64,000 nucleotides of DNA from Corticimicrobacter sp040137905 (GTDB lineage: Bacteria; Pseudomonadota; Gammaproteobacteria; Burkholderiales; Burkholderiaceae_B). The notes beneath the pieces were generated by a model that saw only the letters and a program-made list of their open reading frames with translations, made no database searches and had not been told where the DNA came from. Numbering within the stretch: position 1 is the first letter of the stretch; every line of letters begins with the position of its first letter. The stretch spans positions 1 through 64,000 of the forward strand of contig NZ_JBEFDG010000030.1 in NCBI RefSeq assembly GCF_040137905.1, given 5' to 3'. Positions 25,716 through 34,050 of this stretch are shown here, piece after piece. The position numbers and the translations under genes were made by a program.

Positions 25716-28700
25716 GACGGGACGGATGATTTAAAGGGGGAAAGGGTCTGTATGACATCAAGAATGGCGCGTACGCGATCCTTGATGTTGGGTGCGGTCA
25801 GTTCGATGCGCAGCTTTTCCTGTCCGGAGAAACGGATGTGGCGCCGTTTCTGCACCAGTTCGATCAGGATCACAGGATCGATGGGCGCATCCGGGCGGAA
25901 CTGGATCAGGGCCTGACTTTCGCTGGCATCGATGCGGATGATGCCCAGCGGCTGGGCGGCGATGCGCAAGCGGTGCGTGGCGATCAGGTTCTCGGCGGGC
26001 GGTGGCAGCTTGCCGAATCGGTCTATCAGTTCTTCCTGCAGACGCAGCAGGTCATCGTGATTCGCAACGTGCGCCAGTCGCTTGTACAGGCCCAGCCGTG
26101 CCGGGATGTCGGCGCAGTAATCCGCCGGCAGCAGGGCAGGTGCGTGCAGGTTGACCTCGCAGGCAGTCGCAAAGGGCGCATCCAGGTCTGGCTCCTGCCC
26201 CGACTTGAGGGCGCGTACCGCCTCGTTGAGCATGTCGGTGTACATCGAGAAGCCGACTTCCTGGATATTGCCCGATTGCGATTCGCCCAGGATTTCGCCT
26301 GCCCCCCGGATTTCCAGATCGTGCATGGCCAGGTAGAAGCCGGAACCCAGTTCTTCCATTGCCTGGATCGCTTCCAGCCGCTTCTTGGCATTGCCGGTAA
26401 TGGCATCCTCGCCCGGTGTCAGCATGTAGGCATAGGCCTGGTGGTGGGACCGGCCGACGCGTCCGCGCAACTGGTGCAACTGCGCCAGGCCGAATTTGTC
26501 GGCGCGATGGATGATGATGGTATTGGCACTGGGCACGTCGATGCCGGTCTCGATGATGGTGGTACACAGCAGCACATTGAACCGTTGCTGGTAGAAGCCT
26601 TTCATCACGGCTTCGAGTTCGCGCTCCGGCATCTGGCCGTGGGCGACGCCGATACGCGCTTCGGGTACCAGCTCCTCGAGGCGGGCGCGGCGGTTGTGGA
26701 TGGTCTCGACTTCGTTGTGCAGGAAATAGGCCTGGCCGCCCCGCTTGAGTTCGCGCAGCAGCGCTTCGCGGATGGTACTGCCATCTTCGCGACGTACGAA
26801 GGTCTTGATCGCCAGCCGCTTTTGCGGTGCCGTGGCAATGACCGAGAAATCGCGCACGCCTTCGAGCGACATGCCCAGGGTGCGGGGAATGGGGGTAGCC
26901 GTCAGGGTCAGGATATCGACCTCGGCCCGCAATGCCTTGAGGGCTTCCTTCTGGCGTACGCCGAAACGGTGTTCCTCATCGATGATGACCAGCCCGAGTC
27001 GCTTGAAGCGAATGTCCCTCGACAGGATCTTGTGCGTGCCGACCACGATATCGACGGTGCCGTCGTTGATGCCTTCGATGGCGGCCGAGATTTCCTTGGC
27101 AGAGCGAAAGCGTGACAGCTCGACGATCTTGACCGGCCAGTCGGCAAAGCGGTCGGCCAGGGTCTGGGCATGCTGTTCGGCCAGCAGTGTGGTCGGGCAC
27201 AGCAGTGCCACCTGCTTGCTGTTGGCGATGGCCAGGAAGGCAGCGCGCAGTGCCACTTCGGTCTTGCCAAAGCCGACGTCGCCGCAGACCAGGCGATCCA
27301 TGGGCTGGCCGGAAGTCATGTCGTGCATGACCGCCTCGATGGCGGCAGCCTGGTCGGGTGTTTCCTCGAAACCGAAGCCTTCGGTAAATGCCTGGTAGTC
27401 AGACAGCGGCAGATTGAAGGCATAGCCTTCGCGGGCTGCACGGCGAGCGTACAGGTCGAGCAGTTCGGCGGCGGCGTCGCGTGCCTGTCGGGCTGCCTTG
27501 CGGCGTGACTTCTCCCATTGACCCGAACCCAGATGATGCAGCGGTGCCGCCTCGGGGTCGGCACCGCTGTAGCGGGAGATGACATGGAGCTGCGAGACCG
27601 GCACATACAGCGTGCTGCCCTGGGCGTATTCCAGGTGCAGGCATTCCATTTCCCCGGAACCCAGGTCCAGATTGACCAGCCCCTGGTAACGGCCGATACC
27701 GTGTTGTACATGCACCACGGCATCGCCGGGACGCAGTTCGGAGAGGTCGCGCACCATGGCATCGACACTGCTGGTGCTTTCCGCGCTGCGCCTGGCACGG
27801 CGGCGCGTGCCGCCGGCCTGGCTGGGATAGAGGTCGTTTTCAGTCAGGAACAGCAGCGAACCGCCATCCAGCCCGAACCCCGTCGTCAGAGGGGCGACGG
27901 TCAGACCGAAAGTGGTGGGCGCCTGCAGGAAGTCATGCAGGGCATCGGTCTGTATCTGTGGTGCCAGATTGTGGCCGGCCAGCATCTGGGCGAGCGTTTC
28001 CCTGCGCCCGGCAGAGTCGGCGCACAACAGGATGTGCTGGCCGTGATCCAGCGCGATATCGATGAGTTCACGCAGTCTGAGCAGCGGATCGGCGGCGCGA
28101 TGCAGGACCGCGACATCGGGCAGGGCGGAGAAGCCGGCCGCAGGCGCGGCGGCAGCTTCATCGGAGGCCAGCACCAGGCGGCCAAAGCGCTTGAGCAGGG
28201 TGTGAAAGCCCTCGCTGTCGAGGAACAGTTCGCCGGGGGGCAGGATGGGGCGTTCGCGGTCGCTCTTGAGAAACTGGTAGCGGCTCTGGGTGTCGGCCCC
28301 GAATCGCAGGATGGCACCTTCGGCGTGCCCCAGGGAAACCATCATGGCCTGTTCGTCGAGATAGTCGAACAGGGTGGCCGTCTGGTCGAAAAACAGCGGC
28401 AGGTAGTATTCGATGCCCGCAAAGGCAATGCCGTGGCCGACATCCCGGTATGGGACTGCCTTGGACGGATCGCCTTCGAACACTTCCCTGAAGCGGCTGC
28501 GGAAATGCGTGCGTGCGGCTTCGTCAAGCGGAAACTCGCGGCCGGGCAGCAACTGGACTTCCTTGACCGGATAAATGCTGCGCTGGGTGTCGATATCGAA
28601 GCTGCGGATGCTTTCGATCTCGTCATCGAACAGGTCCAGCCGGTAAGGCAGGGCCGAGCCCATCGGGAACAGATCGATCAGGCTGCCCCGGATGCAGAAT

Positions 28701-29209
28701 TCACCGGGCGCAGTCACCTGGGTGACGTGCTCGTAGTTGGCCAGCGTGAGCTGGTCGCGCAGAGCCTGCTCATTGAGCCGGTCACCCTGGCGGAACGAAA
28801 ACGTGTAGGCAGCCAGGAATGCGGCGGGCGGCAGCCGGTACAGGGCGGTCGTGACCGGTACGGTCAGGATATCAACCTCGCGGCGCATCAGCGCGTGCAA
28901 GGTATGCAGCCGTTCCGAAACCAGATCCTGGTGCGGCGAAAAGCCGTCGTAGGGCAGGGTTTCCCAATCGGGAAACTGGCGCACGCGCAGGCCAGGCTCG
29001 AAAAGCCGGATTTCGTCGGTCAGCCGTTGCGCATCGCGCGGGTCTTCGCACAGGACGACGATCAGCTTGCGGCGGTGCTGGCCCAGCTTGGCCAGCAGCC
29101 AGGCATCACCGGAACCGGGCGGCCGGGGCTGTATGTGACGCGTGCCGGGCTTGAGCGTACACAGGGTTTCCAGGCCGGGAAGGGAAGGGGCAAGGGCGTG
29201 AGTCTGCAT
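25712..29209 (-). CDS. mfd: Transcription-repair coupling factor
   Basis: A 1165-residue DNA translocase that removes RNA polymerase stalled at lesions and recruits UvrA. In order: the UvrB-like N-terminal region (ending about 350), the RNAP-interacting domain near 500-560 (GDAVVHVQHGIGRY), and the helicase core. The core has Walker A GDVGFGKTEVALRAAF, Walker B DEEHRFGV, and R-G-RVGRS in motif VI. The C-terminal autoinhibitory domain completes it. The start at 29209 gives the usual Mfd N-terminus; there is no ribosome site, and a -10 box ends 10 bases upstream, so the mRNA may be nearly leaderless. serB follows in the same operon. Confidence 0.95.
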   Translation of the reverse strand: MQTHALAPSLPGLETLCTLKPGTRHIQPRPPGSGDAWLLAKLGQHRRKLIVVLCEDPRDAQRLTDEIRLFEPGLRVRQFPDWETLPYDGFSPHQDLVSERLHTLHALMRREVDILTVPVTTALYRLPPAAFLAAYTFSFRQGDRLNEQALRDQLTLANYEHVTQVTAPGEFCIRGSLIDLFPMGSALPYRLDLFDDEIESIRSFDIDTQRSIYPVKEVQLLPGREFPLDEAARTHFRSRFREVFEGDPSKAVPYRDVGHGIAFAGIEYYLPLFFDQTATLFDYLDEQAMMVSLGHAEGAILRFGADTQSRYQFLKSDRERPILPPGELFLDSEGFHTLLKRFGRLVLASDEAAAAPAAGFSALPDVAVLHRAADPLLRLRELIDIALDHGQHILLCADSAGRRETLAQMLAGHNLAPQIQTDALHDFLQAPTTFGLTVAPLTTGFGLDGGSLLFLTENDLYPSQAGGTRRRARRSAESTSSVDAMVRDLSELRPGDAVVHVQHGIGRYQGLVNLDLGSGEMECLHLEYAQGSTLYVPVSQLHVISRYSGADPEAAPLHHLGSGQWEKSRRKAARQARDAAAELLDLYARRAAREGYAFNLPLSDYQAFTEGFGFEETPDQAAAIEAVMHDMTSGQPMDRLVCGDVGFGKTEVALRAAFLAIANSKQVALLCPTTLLAEQHAQTLADRFADWPVKIVELSRFRSAKEISAAIEGINDGTVDIVVGTHKILSRDIRFKRLGLVIIDEEHRFGVRQKEALKALRAEVDILTLTATPIPRTLGMSLEGVRDFSVIATAPQKRLAIKTFVRREDGSTIREALLRELKRGGQAYFLHNEVETIHNRRARLEELVPEARIGVAHGQMPERELEAVMKGFYQQRFNVLLCTTIIETGIDVPSANTIIIHRADKFGLAQLHQLRGRVGRSHHQAYAYMLTPGEDAITGNAKKRLEAIQAMEELGSGFYLAMHDLEIRGAGEILGESQSGNIQEVGFSMYTDMLNEAVRALKSGQEPDLDAPFATACEVNLHAPALLPADYCADIPARLGLYKRLAHVANHDDLLRLQEELIDRFGKLPPPAENLIATHRLRIAAQPLGIIRIDASESQALIQFRPDAPIDPVILIELVQKRRHIRFSGQEKLRIELTAPNIKDRVRAILDVIQTLSPFKSSVPS

Positions 29210-29219
29210 CAGGGCTGGA

Positions 29220-29227
29220 ATTATAAT
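29220..29227. promoter_or_regulatory. Shared bidirectional -10 element of mfd and ispD
   Basis: ATTATAAT reads as TATAAT on the plus strand (29222-29227, 24 bases before the ispD ATG) and as TATAAT on the minus strand (29220-29225, 10 bases before the mfd ATG). The two divergent genes are 42 bases apart, so the promoters must overlap and probably exclude each other. No clear -35 boxes are seen. Confidence 0.5.
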
Positions 29228-29251
29228 GCGGCGCGCAGGTATGATTGCGGC

Positions 29252-29992
29252 ATGATACAGACAAGCATGACCGAAGGGCGCATCATCGCCCTGGTGCCGG
29301 CGGCCGGCGTAGGGGCGCGGGCATTGAGGCCGGACGAACCGGCCCGACCCAAGCAATATCGCCTTCTCGATGGGCAGGCGGTATTGCGGCGTACCGTGCT
29401 GGCACTGCTGGCGGAGCCGCGCATTGCCGCTGTGCGGGTCGTGGTGGCACCCGATGATGCCCTGGCGGCAGAGGTGCTGGCTGGTTTGCCCCGGACCGAA
29501 TGCCTGCCGTGCGGTGGCGCAACCCGGGCGGATACAGTAGAGCAGGGATTGCTGCAAGGCGACTGGCGCGAGGACGATTGGGCGCTGGTGCATGATGCGG
29601 CCAGACCTGGCCTGCCACTTGAGGCCCTGGCCCGCCTGATAGATACCTGCCTGGAGGCCGGCCGGGGTGGACTGCTGGCCCTGCCGGTGGCCGATACGGT
29701 CAAGCGCGAAACGTCGCCCGAAGGCGGGGCGCTGACCGCGCCCGCCGCACACTCGGTGGCGGCCACATTGCCTCGCGAGGGACTGTGGCTGGCGCAGACG
29801 CCGCAACTCTTTCCGGCCGCGCAGCTTTTGCAGGCGCTGCAGCAGGCACGCCTGTCAGGCCTGCTGGTGACTGATGAAGCCTCTGCCGTCGAGGCCCTGC
29901 AGGTCCAGCCCCTGCTGGTGCCGGGGGCCATGGCCAACATGAAGCTGACCTGGCCGGCTGATTTCGAATGGATGGAAAAATGGATATCCTGA
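29252..29992 (+). CDS. ispD: 2-C-methyl-D-erythritol 4-phosphate cytidylyltransferase
   Basis: A 246-residue enzyme of the non-mevalonate isoprenoid pathway, making CDP-ME from MEP and CTP. The nucleotide-binding loop AAGVGARA, with a few inserted residues before A-R-PKQY, supplies the CTP site. Further motifs are HDAARP and A-D-T-V-K. A second ATG at 29267 (M-T-E-G-R) would shorten it by five residues. It overlaps ispF, the next pathway gene but one. Confidence 0.92.
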   Translation: MIQTSMTEGRIIALVPAAGVGARALRPDEPARPKQYRLLDGQAVLRRTVLALLAEPRIAAVRVVVAPDDALAAEVLAGLPRTECLPCGGATRADTVEQGLLQGDWREDDWALVHDAARPGLPLEALARLIDTCLEAGRGGLLALPVADTVKRETSPEGGALTAPAAHSVAATLPREGLWLAQTPQLFPAAQLLQALQQARLSGLLVTDEASAVEALQVQPLLVPGAMANMKLTWPADFEWMEKWIS

Positions 29993-30486
29993 ATGTGCCT
30001 TTCCGTGTCGGACAAGGTTTTGACGTGCATGCGCTGGTCGAAGGTCGTCCGCTGATCATCGGCGGCGTTACGATCCCGCATACCCACGGACTCAAGGGGC
30101 ACTCCGATGCCGATGTCCTGCTGCATGCCCTGACCGATGCGGTGCTGGGTGGTGCGGCTCTTGGAGATATCGGGCGGCATTTTCCCGATACGGATCCGGC
30201 CTATGCCGGCGCCGACAGCCGGGTACTGTTGCGCGCTGCCTATGCCAAAGTCAGGGAAGCCGGCTGGCAGGTGGTAAACATCGATGCCACCATTCATGCT
30301 CAGGCTCCCAAGATCGGTCCGCATGCGCCCGCCATGGTGGCGAATATCGCGACAGATCTCGGTATTCCGGAGTCGGTCGTGAACATCAAGGGCAAGACCA
30401 ACGAGCACTTGGGGTATCTGGGCCGCAAGGAAGGGATCGCGGTCACTGCGGTGGCCTTGCTGGCACGGGTGCAGGCCTCTGATTGA
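29980..30486 (+). CDS. ispF: 2-C-methyl-D-erythritol 2,4-cyclodiphosphate synthase
   Basis: A 168-residue trimeric zinc enzyme converting CDP-ME 2-phosphate to MEcPP in the isoprenoid pathway. The metal ligands are in the FDVHAL motif near the start, with H-S-D-A-D-V-LLHAL-T-D-A following; the C-terminal NIKGKTNE-x-LG-x-x-GRKEGIA block is intact. The ATG at 29980 gives the usual length; ATG 29968 would add four residues. It overlaps the ispD end by 13 bases, so translation is coupled. ispE is not in the window. Confidence 0.94.
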   Translation: MDILNVPFRVGQGFDVHALVEGRPLIIGGVTIPHTHGLKGHSDADVLLHALTDAVLGGAALGDIGRHFPDTDPAYAGADSRVLLRAAYAKVREAGWQVVNIDATIHAQAPKIGPHAPAMVANIATDLGIPESVVNIKGKTNEHLGYLGRKEGIAVTAVALLARVQASD

Positions 30487-30526
30487 TATATAGGGCAGTG
30501 ATCTGCCCCTGTCTGCGCAGCCTGGC

Positions 30527-31876
30527 TCAGGCTGCCGGCAATTCGATCCGCGCCAGTAGCCCACCGCCTGGGTTGCTCAACAGCTTGAGGCTGCCGCCCG
30601 CATGTGTCAGCAGGCGTTCCACGATGGCCAGACCGAGCCCTGCGCCGCTCACGCCAGTGCGAGCGGACTCTCCGCGCGAGAAAGGCCGCAACAGGCGCTC
30701 GATATCATCCGGCCGGATACCCGGACCCTGATCGCTGACGTCCAGGATGAGCCGGTTGCCTTCACTTTGCAGGCTGACCTTGATCAGCATCTGGCCATCG
30801 CTGTTGCGGCCATAGCGACGGGCATTTTCGATCAGGTTGCTGACGGCACGGGTCAGGTCCAGGGGAGAGACACGGGCAAACAGGCCCGGAGAAATGGAAG
30901 ACCTCAACTCGCCACCCAGCGTGGCAGTATGGCTACGCTCGCGCTCCAGCATTTCCGACAGGATGGTCGAAACATTGCTGGCTTCGCTGGGCTGCAGGCT
31001 GGGGGGGCGGGCATACTCCATCAACTGGCCGATGCTGTGGTCGATCTGCGCCAGATCATCATCGATGGCGGCACGCGCCTCTTCGGAGATGCCGCTCATC
31101 TCGATTTCCAGGCGCATGCGAGTGAGCGGTGTGCGCAGGTCGTGCGAAATCCCGGCCAGCATGATCTCGCGGTCAGTCTGGGTCTGCTGGATGTCGCGTG
31201 CCATGCGGTTGAAGCTGGCATTGAGATCGCGGATTTCCTTGGGACCGGTCTCTGGCAGCATGGCCGGGGCATGGCCACGCGACAGAATCTGTGCCGCCTT
31301 GGCCAGACGTGACAACGGGCGGTTGACAAAACCCACGCTGACGGCGGCACCGATCAGTGACAGCAGCAGTGCTGTGGCACCCCAGCCAACCCACTCGATA
31401 CCCCGGCTTGGTTCGATCTGTTCCCGCTCGAAGACCAGCCAGTAGGCGGCATCGTCGACCTGGAAACCGACCCAGAATCCGGGAATACTGTTGACCGTCC
31501 AGGAAACATAGGTGTCCGGGCCGTAGCGCTCACGGATATTGGAGGCGACACGCAGCCAGAACTCGTCATTCGGGATGGGTTGAGCGAAATCGGTGGTATT
31601 GCGAGGATAGACCTGGATGCCTTCGTTGGTGGCCAGGTCGAGCAGCAACTGGCTGTGATCGCTGTCGGGGATGTGGGCCAGTGCCGTACGCGTGATGTTG
31701 ATGGCGGTTGCGACGCGTTGTGCCATCTGGCTGGCACGCGGACCGACTTCCATGCTGAAGAACACCTGCAGCCAGGCCAGCAGGCTGACCAACATCAGGG
31801 CAACGAGCAGTAGAAAGGTACGCCCGAACAGGCCGATATTGGCGTGCGCGCGGGCGCGATTCAGTATATTCGGCAT
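30527..31876 (-). CDS. risS: EnvZ-type sensor histidine kinase (RisS-like)
   Basis: A 449-residue inner-membrane sensor kinase. A transmembrane helix near 15-40, a periplasmic loop of about 125 residues and a second helix (about 170-190) are followed by a HAMP linker. The phosphorylated histidine is in the SHDLRTPLTR motif. The ATP-binding boxes N (NLIENARRYG), G1 (DQGPGI) and G2 (GAGLGLAI) are intact. It follows the OmpR-type regulator gene by 54 bases, as in Bordetella risAS. The stimulus is not deducible. Confidence 0.9.
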   Translation of the reverse strand: MPNILNRARAHANIGLFGRTFLLLVALMLVSLLAWLQVFFSMEVGPRASQMAQRVATAINITRTALAHIPDSDHSQLLLDLATNEGIQVYPRNTTDFAQPIPNDEFWLRVASNIRERYGPDTYVSWTVNSIPGFWVGFQVDDAAYWLVFEREQIEPSRGIEWVGWGATALLLSLIGAAVSVGFVNRPLSRLAKAAQILSRGHAPAMLPETGPKEIRDLNASFNRMARDIQQTQTDREIMLAGISHDLRTPLTRMRLEIEMSGISEEARAAIDDDLAQIDHSIGQLMEYARPPSLQPSEASNVSTILSEMLERERSHTATLGGELRSSISPGLFARVSPLDLTRAVSNLIENARRYGRNSDGQMLIKVSLQSEGNRLILDVSDQGPGIRPDDIERLLRPFSRGESARTGVSGAGLGLAIVERLLTHAGGSLKLLSNPGGGLLARIELPAA

Positions 31877-31894
31877 CTGTGCAGGGAGGAGAAT

Positions 31895-31914
31895 CCCGGC
31901 GCATGCGCGCCGGG
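31895..31914 (-). promoter_or_regulatory. Strong hairpin in the risA-risS gap
   Basis: CCCGGCGC (31895-31902) pairs perfectly with GCGCCGGG (31907-31914) around a 4-base loop, between the risA stop and the risS start. No T-run follows, so it is not a classical terminator. It may lower kinase expression relative to the regulator, or protect the risA mRNA 3' end. Confidence 0.4.
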
Positions 31915-31930
31915 TGTGTCAGGCGTTGTG

Positions 31931-32665
31931 TCAGACGCCGCCGTCGGGCACGAAGACATAGCCCAGACCCCAGACGGTCTGGATGAAGACCGGCTTGGAC
32001 GGGTTGGGTTCGATCAGCTTGCGCAGGCGTGAGATCTGTACGTCGAGACTGCGGTCAAAGGCCTCGTATTCGCGGCCACGAGCCAGTTCCATCAGCTTGT
32101 CGCGGGAGAGCGGAATCTTGGGATGGCGGGCGAAGACCTTCAGCACCGAGAATTCACCGGTGGTGATGGGGATCTGCTCGCCGTCCTTGCTCAATGTACG
32201 GGTGGACAGGTTCAGGGTGTAGGGACCGAAAACGATGGATTCGTTTTCCTGGCTGGGGGCACCGGGATGTTCCTCGGTGCCGCGACGGCGCAGGATGGCA
32301 TTGATCCGGGCCAGCAGTTCGCGGGGATTGAAGGGCTTGGACAGGTAGTCGTCGGCCCCCATTTCAAGACCGACGATGCGGTCGATTTCCTCGGCCTTGG
32401 CTGTGAGCATGATAATAGGCGTATTATCATGCCCACCGCGCAGACGGCGGCAGATGGACAGGCCGTCTTCACCGGGGAGCATCAGATCCAGCACGAGCAG
32501 GTCGAAATGCTCACGTTGCCAGAGTTTGCCCATTTCTTTTGCGTCTTCGGCCACGAACACGGTAAAACCCTGTTCGGACAGATAGCGGCGCAGCAGATCG
32601 CGCAGACGGGGATCATCGTCGACGATGAGGACTTTGCGTGCGGGAGGTGTGTTTTGTGTGCTCAT
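31931..32665 (-). CDS. risA: OmpR-family response regulator (RisA-like)
   Basis: A 244-residue response regulator. The receiver domain (about 10-125) has the acidic pair D-D-D-P, the phosphorylated Asp in L-L-V-L-D-L-M-L-P-G-E-D-G, the T-A-K-A-E-E-I-D switch and the K-P-F-N-P-R-E-L lysine. The OmpR winged-helix domain occupies about 140-240 (FSVLKVFARHP, S-R-D-K-L-M-E-L-A-R-G). The start at 32665 is the ATG that gives the usual N-terminus. The histidine kinase follows. In Bordetella the homologous pair controls stress and virulence-linked genes. Confidence 0.92.
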   Translation of the reverse strand: MSTQNTPPARKVLIVDDDPRLRDLLRRYLSEQGFTVFVAEDAKEMGKLWQREHFDLLVLDLMLPGEDGLSICRRLRGGHDNTPIIMLTAKAEEIDRIVGLEMGADDYLSKPFNPRELLARINAILRRRGTEEHPGAPSQENESIVFGPYTLNLSTRTLSKDGEQIPITTGEFSVLKVFARHPKIPLSRDKLMELARGREYEAFDRSLDVQISRLRKLIEPNPSKPVFIQTVWGLGYVFVPDGGV

Positions 32666-32670
32666 GGGCC

Positions 32671-32726
32671 AAATGTAACAGCGGTCCAAAACGTGCGCTA
32701 GGCCTGCGTCGCAATATCTTACATTT
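32671..32726. promoter_or_regulatory. Inverted repeat upstream of risA, candidate autoregulatory site
   Basis: AAATGTAA (32671-32678) and TTACATTT (32719-32726) form a perfect 8-base inverted repeat in the risA-tsaB divergent gap. The TGTAACA and TTACATTTTTT arms resemble OmpR-type half-sites. Whether RisA binds here is inference. Confidence 0.35.
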
Positions 32727-32766
32727 TTTGCCGTCATACGACTCAATTTATCGACATATTTTCTTT

Positions 32767-33567
32767 ATGAAACCTAATATCCTGGCTATCGAATCATCTG
32801 GTAACAGCTGTGGCGTCGCGCTGCTGCGTCCGGATGCCTCGGGAGCACCCACAATCAGCGTGTTGCACCATGACGGTATGCGTGAGCATGCCGAGCATTT
32901 GCTGCCGATGGCGACTCGCCTGCTGGGCGAGGCAGGATTGCGGCCTGCCGACCTCGATGCAGTGGCGTTCGGTCAGGGGCCGGGAGGCTTTACGGGATTG
33001 CGCGTGGCATGCGGCGTGGCACAGGGTATGGCGATGTCGCTGGATATCCCCGTCTTGCCGATCGTGTCGCACCGTGCAGTGGCCGAAGCGGCCGCACGTG
33101 TCTGTGAGGCTTTGCCTGGGCGGGTGGATGTGGTCGTGGCACTTGATGCCAGGATGAACGAGACCTATATGGCTGCCTATCGGCGCGAGGCACCCGGCGC
33201 TGGCTGGCTGTGCTTGCAGATGCCCGAGCTGGTGGCAGTACATGATCTGGCTGAATGGATTGCCGTGCGCCGCACTGGCTGGGGCAATGGCTCGGACTGC
33301 ATGCCTTCTCTGTGGCTGGCCGGTGATGCCTGGGACATGCCTGATGCCGTACGGCCTGTCGATGTGGCAGATCGTGTCGAGCAGGCACTGCATCCGGAAG
33401 TGGCCAGCGTGGCGCGACTGGCCTGGCTGGACTGGCAGGCGGGCGTGCGGGTGGCCCCCGAAGATGCTGCGCCGCTCTATGTCAGGGACAAGGTCGCTTT
33501 CACGACTCATGAGCGTGCCCAGGGCCAGGGAGGCAATCCCCGTGCGATTGCAGTGACGGGGGGCTGA
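32767..33567 (+). CDS. tsaB: tRNA threonylcarbamoyladenosine biosynthesis protein TsaB
   Basis: A 266-residue ASKHA-fold partner of TsaD and TsaE that makes t6A37 in tRNAs reading ANN codons. The N-terminal strand I-L-A-I-E-S-S-G-N-S-C-G-V-A replaces the TsaD signature, and the G-Q-G-P-G-G-F-T-G-L-R phosphate-binding loop is typical. It lacks the TsaD metal-binding HxxxH motif, as expected for TsaB. It is slightly longer than E. coli TsaB (231). rimI follows after 3 bases, the conserved order. Confidence 0.9.
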   Translation: MKPNILAIESSGNSCGVALLRPDASGAPTISVLHHDGMREHAEHLLPMATRLLGEAGLRPADLDAVAFGQGPGGFTGLRVACGVAQGMAMSLDIPVLPIVSHRAVAEAAARVCEALPGRVDVVVALDARMNETYMAAYRREAPGAGWLCLQMPELVAVHDLAEWIAVRRTGWGNGSDCMPSLWLAGDAWDMPDAVRPVDVADRVEQALHPEVASVARLAWLDWQAGVRVAPEDAAPLYVRDKVAFTTHERAQGQGGNPRAIAVTGG

Positions 33568-33570
33568 GCA

Positions 33571-34050
33571 ATGGCGGGCATGTCCGTTGCGTGGCGACCC
33601 GCCGTCATGACGGAGCGGGATCTCGATGCCGTGGCTGCGCTGGAGGCGCGGGTGCAGGCATTTCCTTGGTCGCGCGGCAATTTTGCCGATTCGCTGGGTG
33701 CCGGGTACGAAGCCTGGGTATTGCGCCATGAGGAGATACCCGTCGCCTTTGCCGTCCTGATGTATGCGCCGGACGTAGCCCATCTGCTGAGCATTGCCGT
33801 GCACCCTGCCTGGCAGGGGCAGGGGCTGGGTCGGATCCTGATGGACTGGTGTATCCTGCTGGCTGCGCAACGGCAACTGCCCGTGCTGCTGGAGGTGCGT
33901 CGTTCCAATGAACGGGCACGTGCTTTCTATGCGCGCCGCGGCTTCAGGCAGATCGGCATCCGCAAGGGCTATTATCCTGCCGGCGAGGGAATGCGTGAAG
34001 ATGCGCATGTATTGCAATTGGATGACTCGGAATCGGATAACGGAGAATGA
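33571..34050 (+). CDS. rimI: Ribosomal protein S18-alanine N-acetyltransferase
   Basis: A 159-residue GNAT acetyltransferase that modifies the N-terminus of ribosomal protein S18. The acetyl-CoA loop is visible as VHPAWQGQGLGRILM, followed by the VRRSNERARAFYARRGF motif with the catalytic-tyrosine region. ATG 33580 (M-S-V-A-W) is an alternative start. Its stop overlaps the uracil-DNA glycosylase start by 4 bases. Confidence 0.9.
   Translation: MAGMSVAWRPAVMTERDLDAVAALEARVQAFPWSRGNFADSLGAGYEAWVLRHEEIPVAFAVLMYAPDVAHLLSIAVHPAWQGQGLGRILMDWCILLAAQRQLPVLLEVRRSNERARAFYARRGFRQIGIRKGYYPAGEGMREDAHVLQLDDSESDNGE

Noticed and set aside
25712..29806. mfd frame open about 200 codons upstream of the chosen start
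   Set aside because: The extra residues have no Mfd similarity, run through the ispD coding strand, and lack a ribosome site; ATG 29207-29209 starts at the normal Mfd N-terminus.
27518..29992. Very long plus-strand frame across mfd into ispD
   Set aside because: It is the antisense of mfd; only the last 246 codons match IspD. GC-rich genes often leave such open antisense frames.
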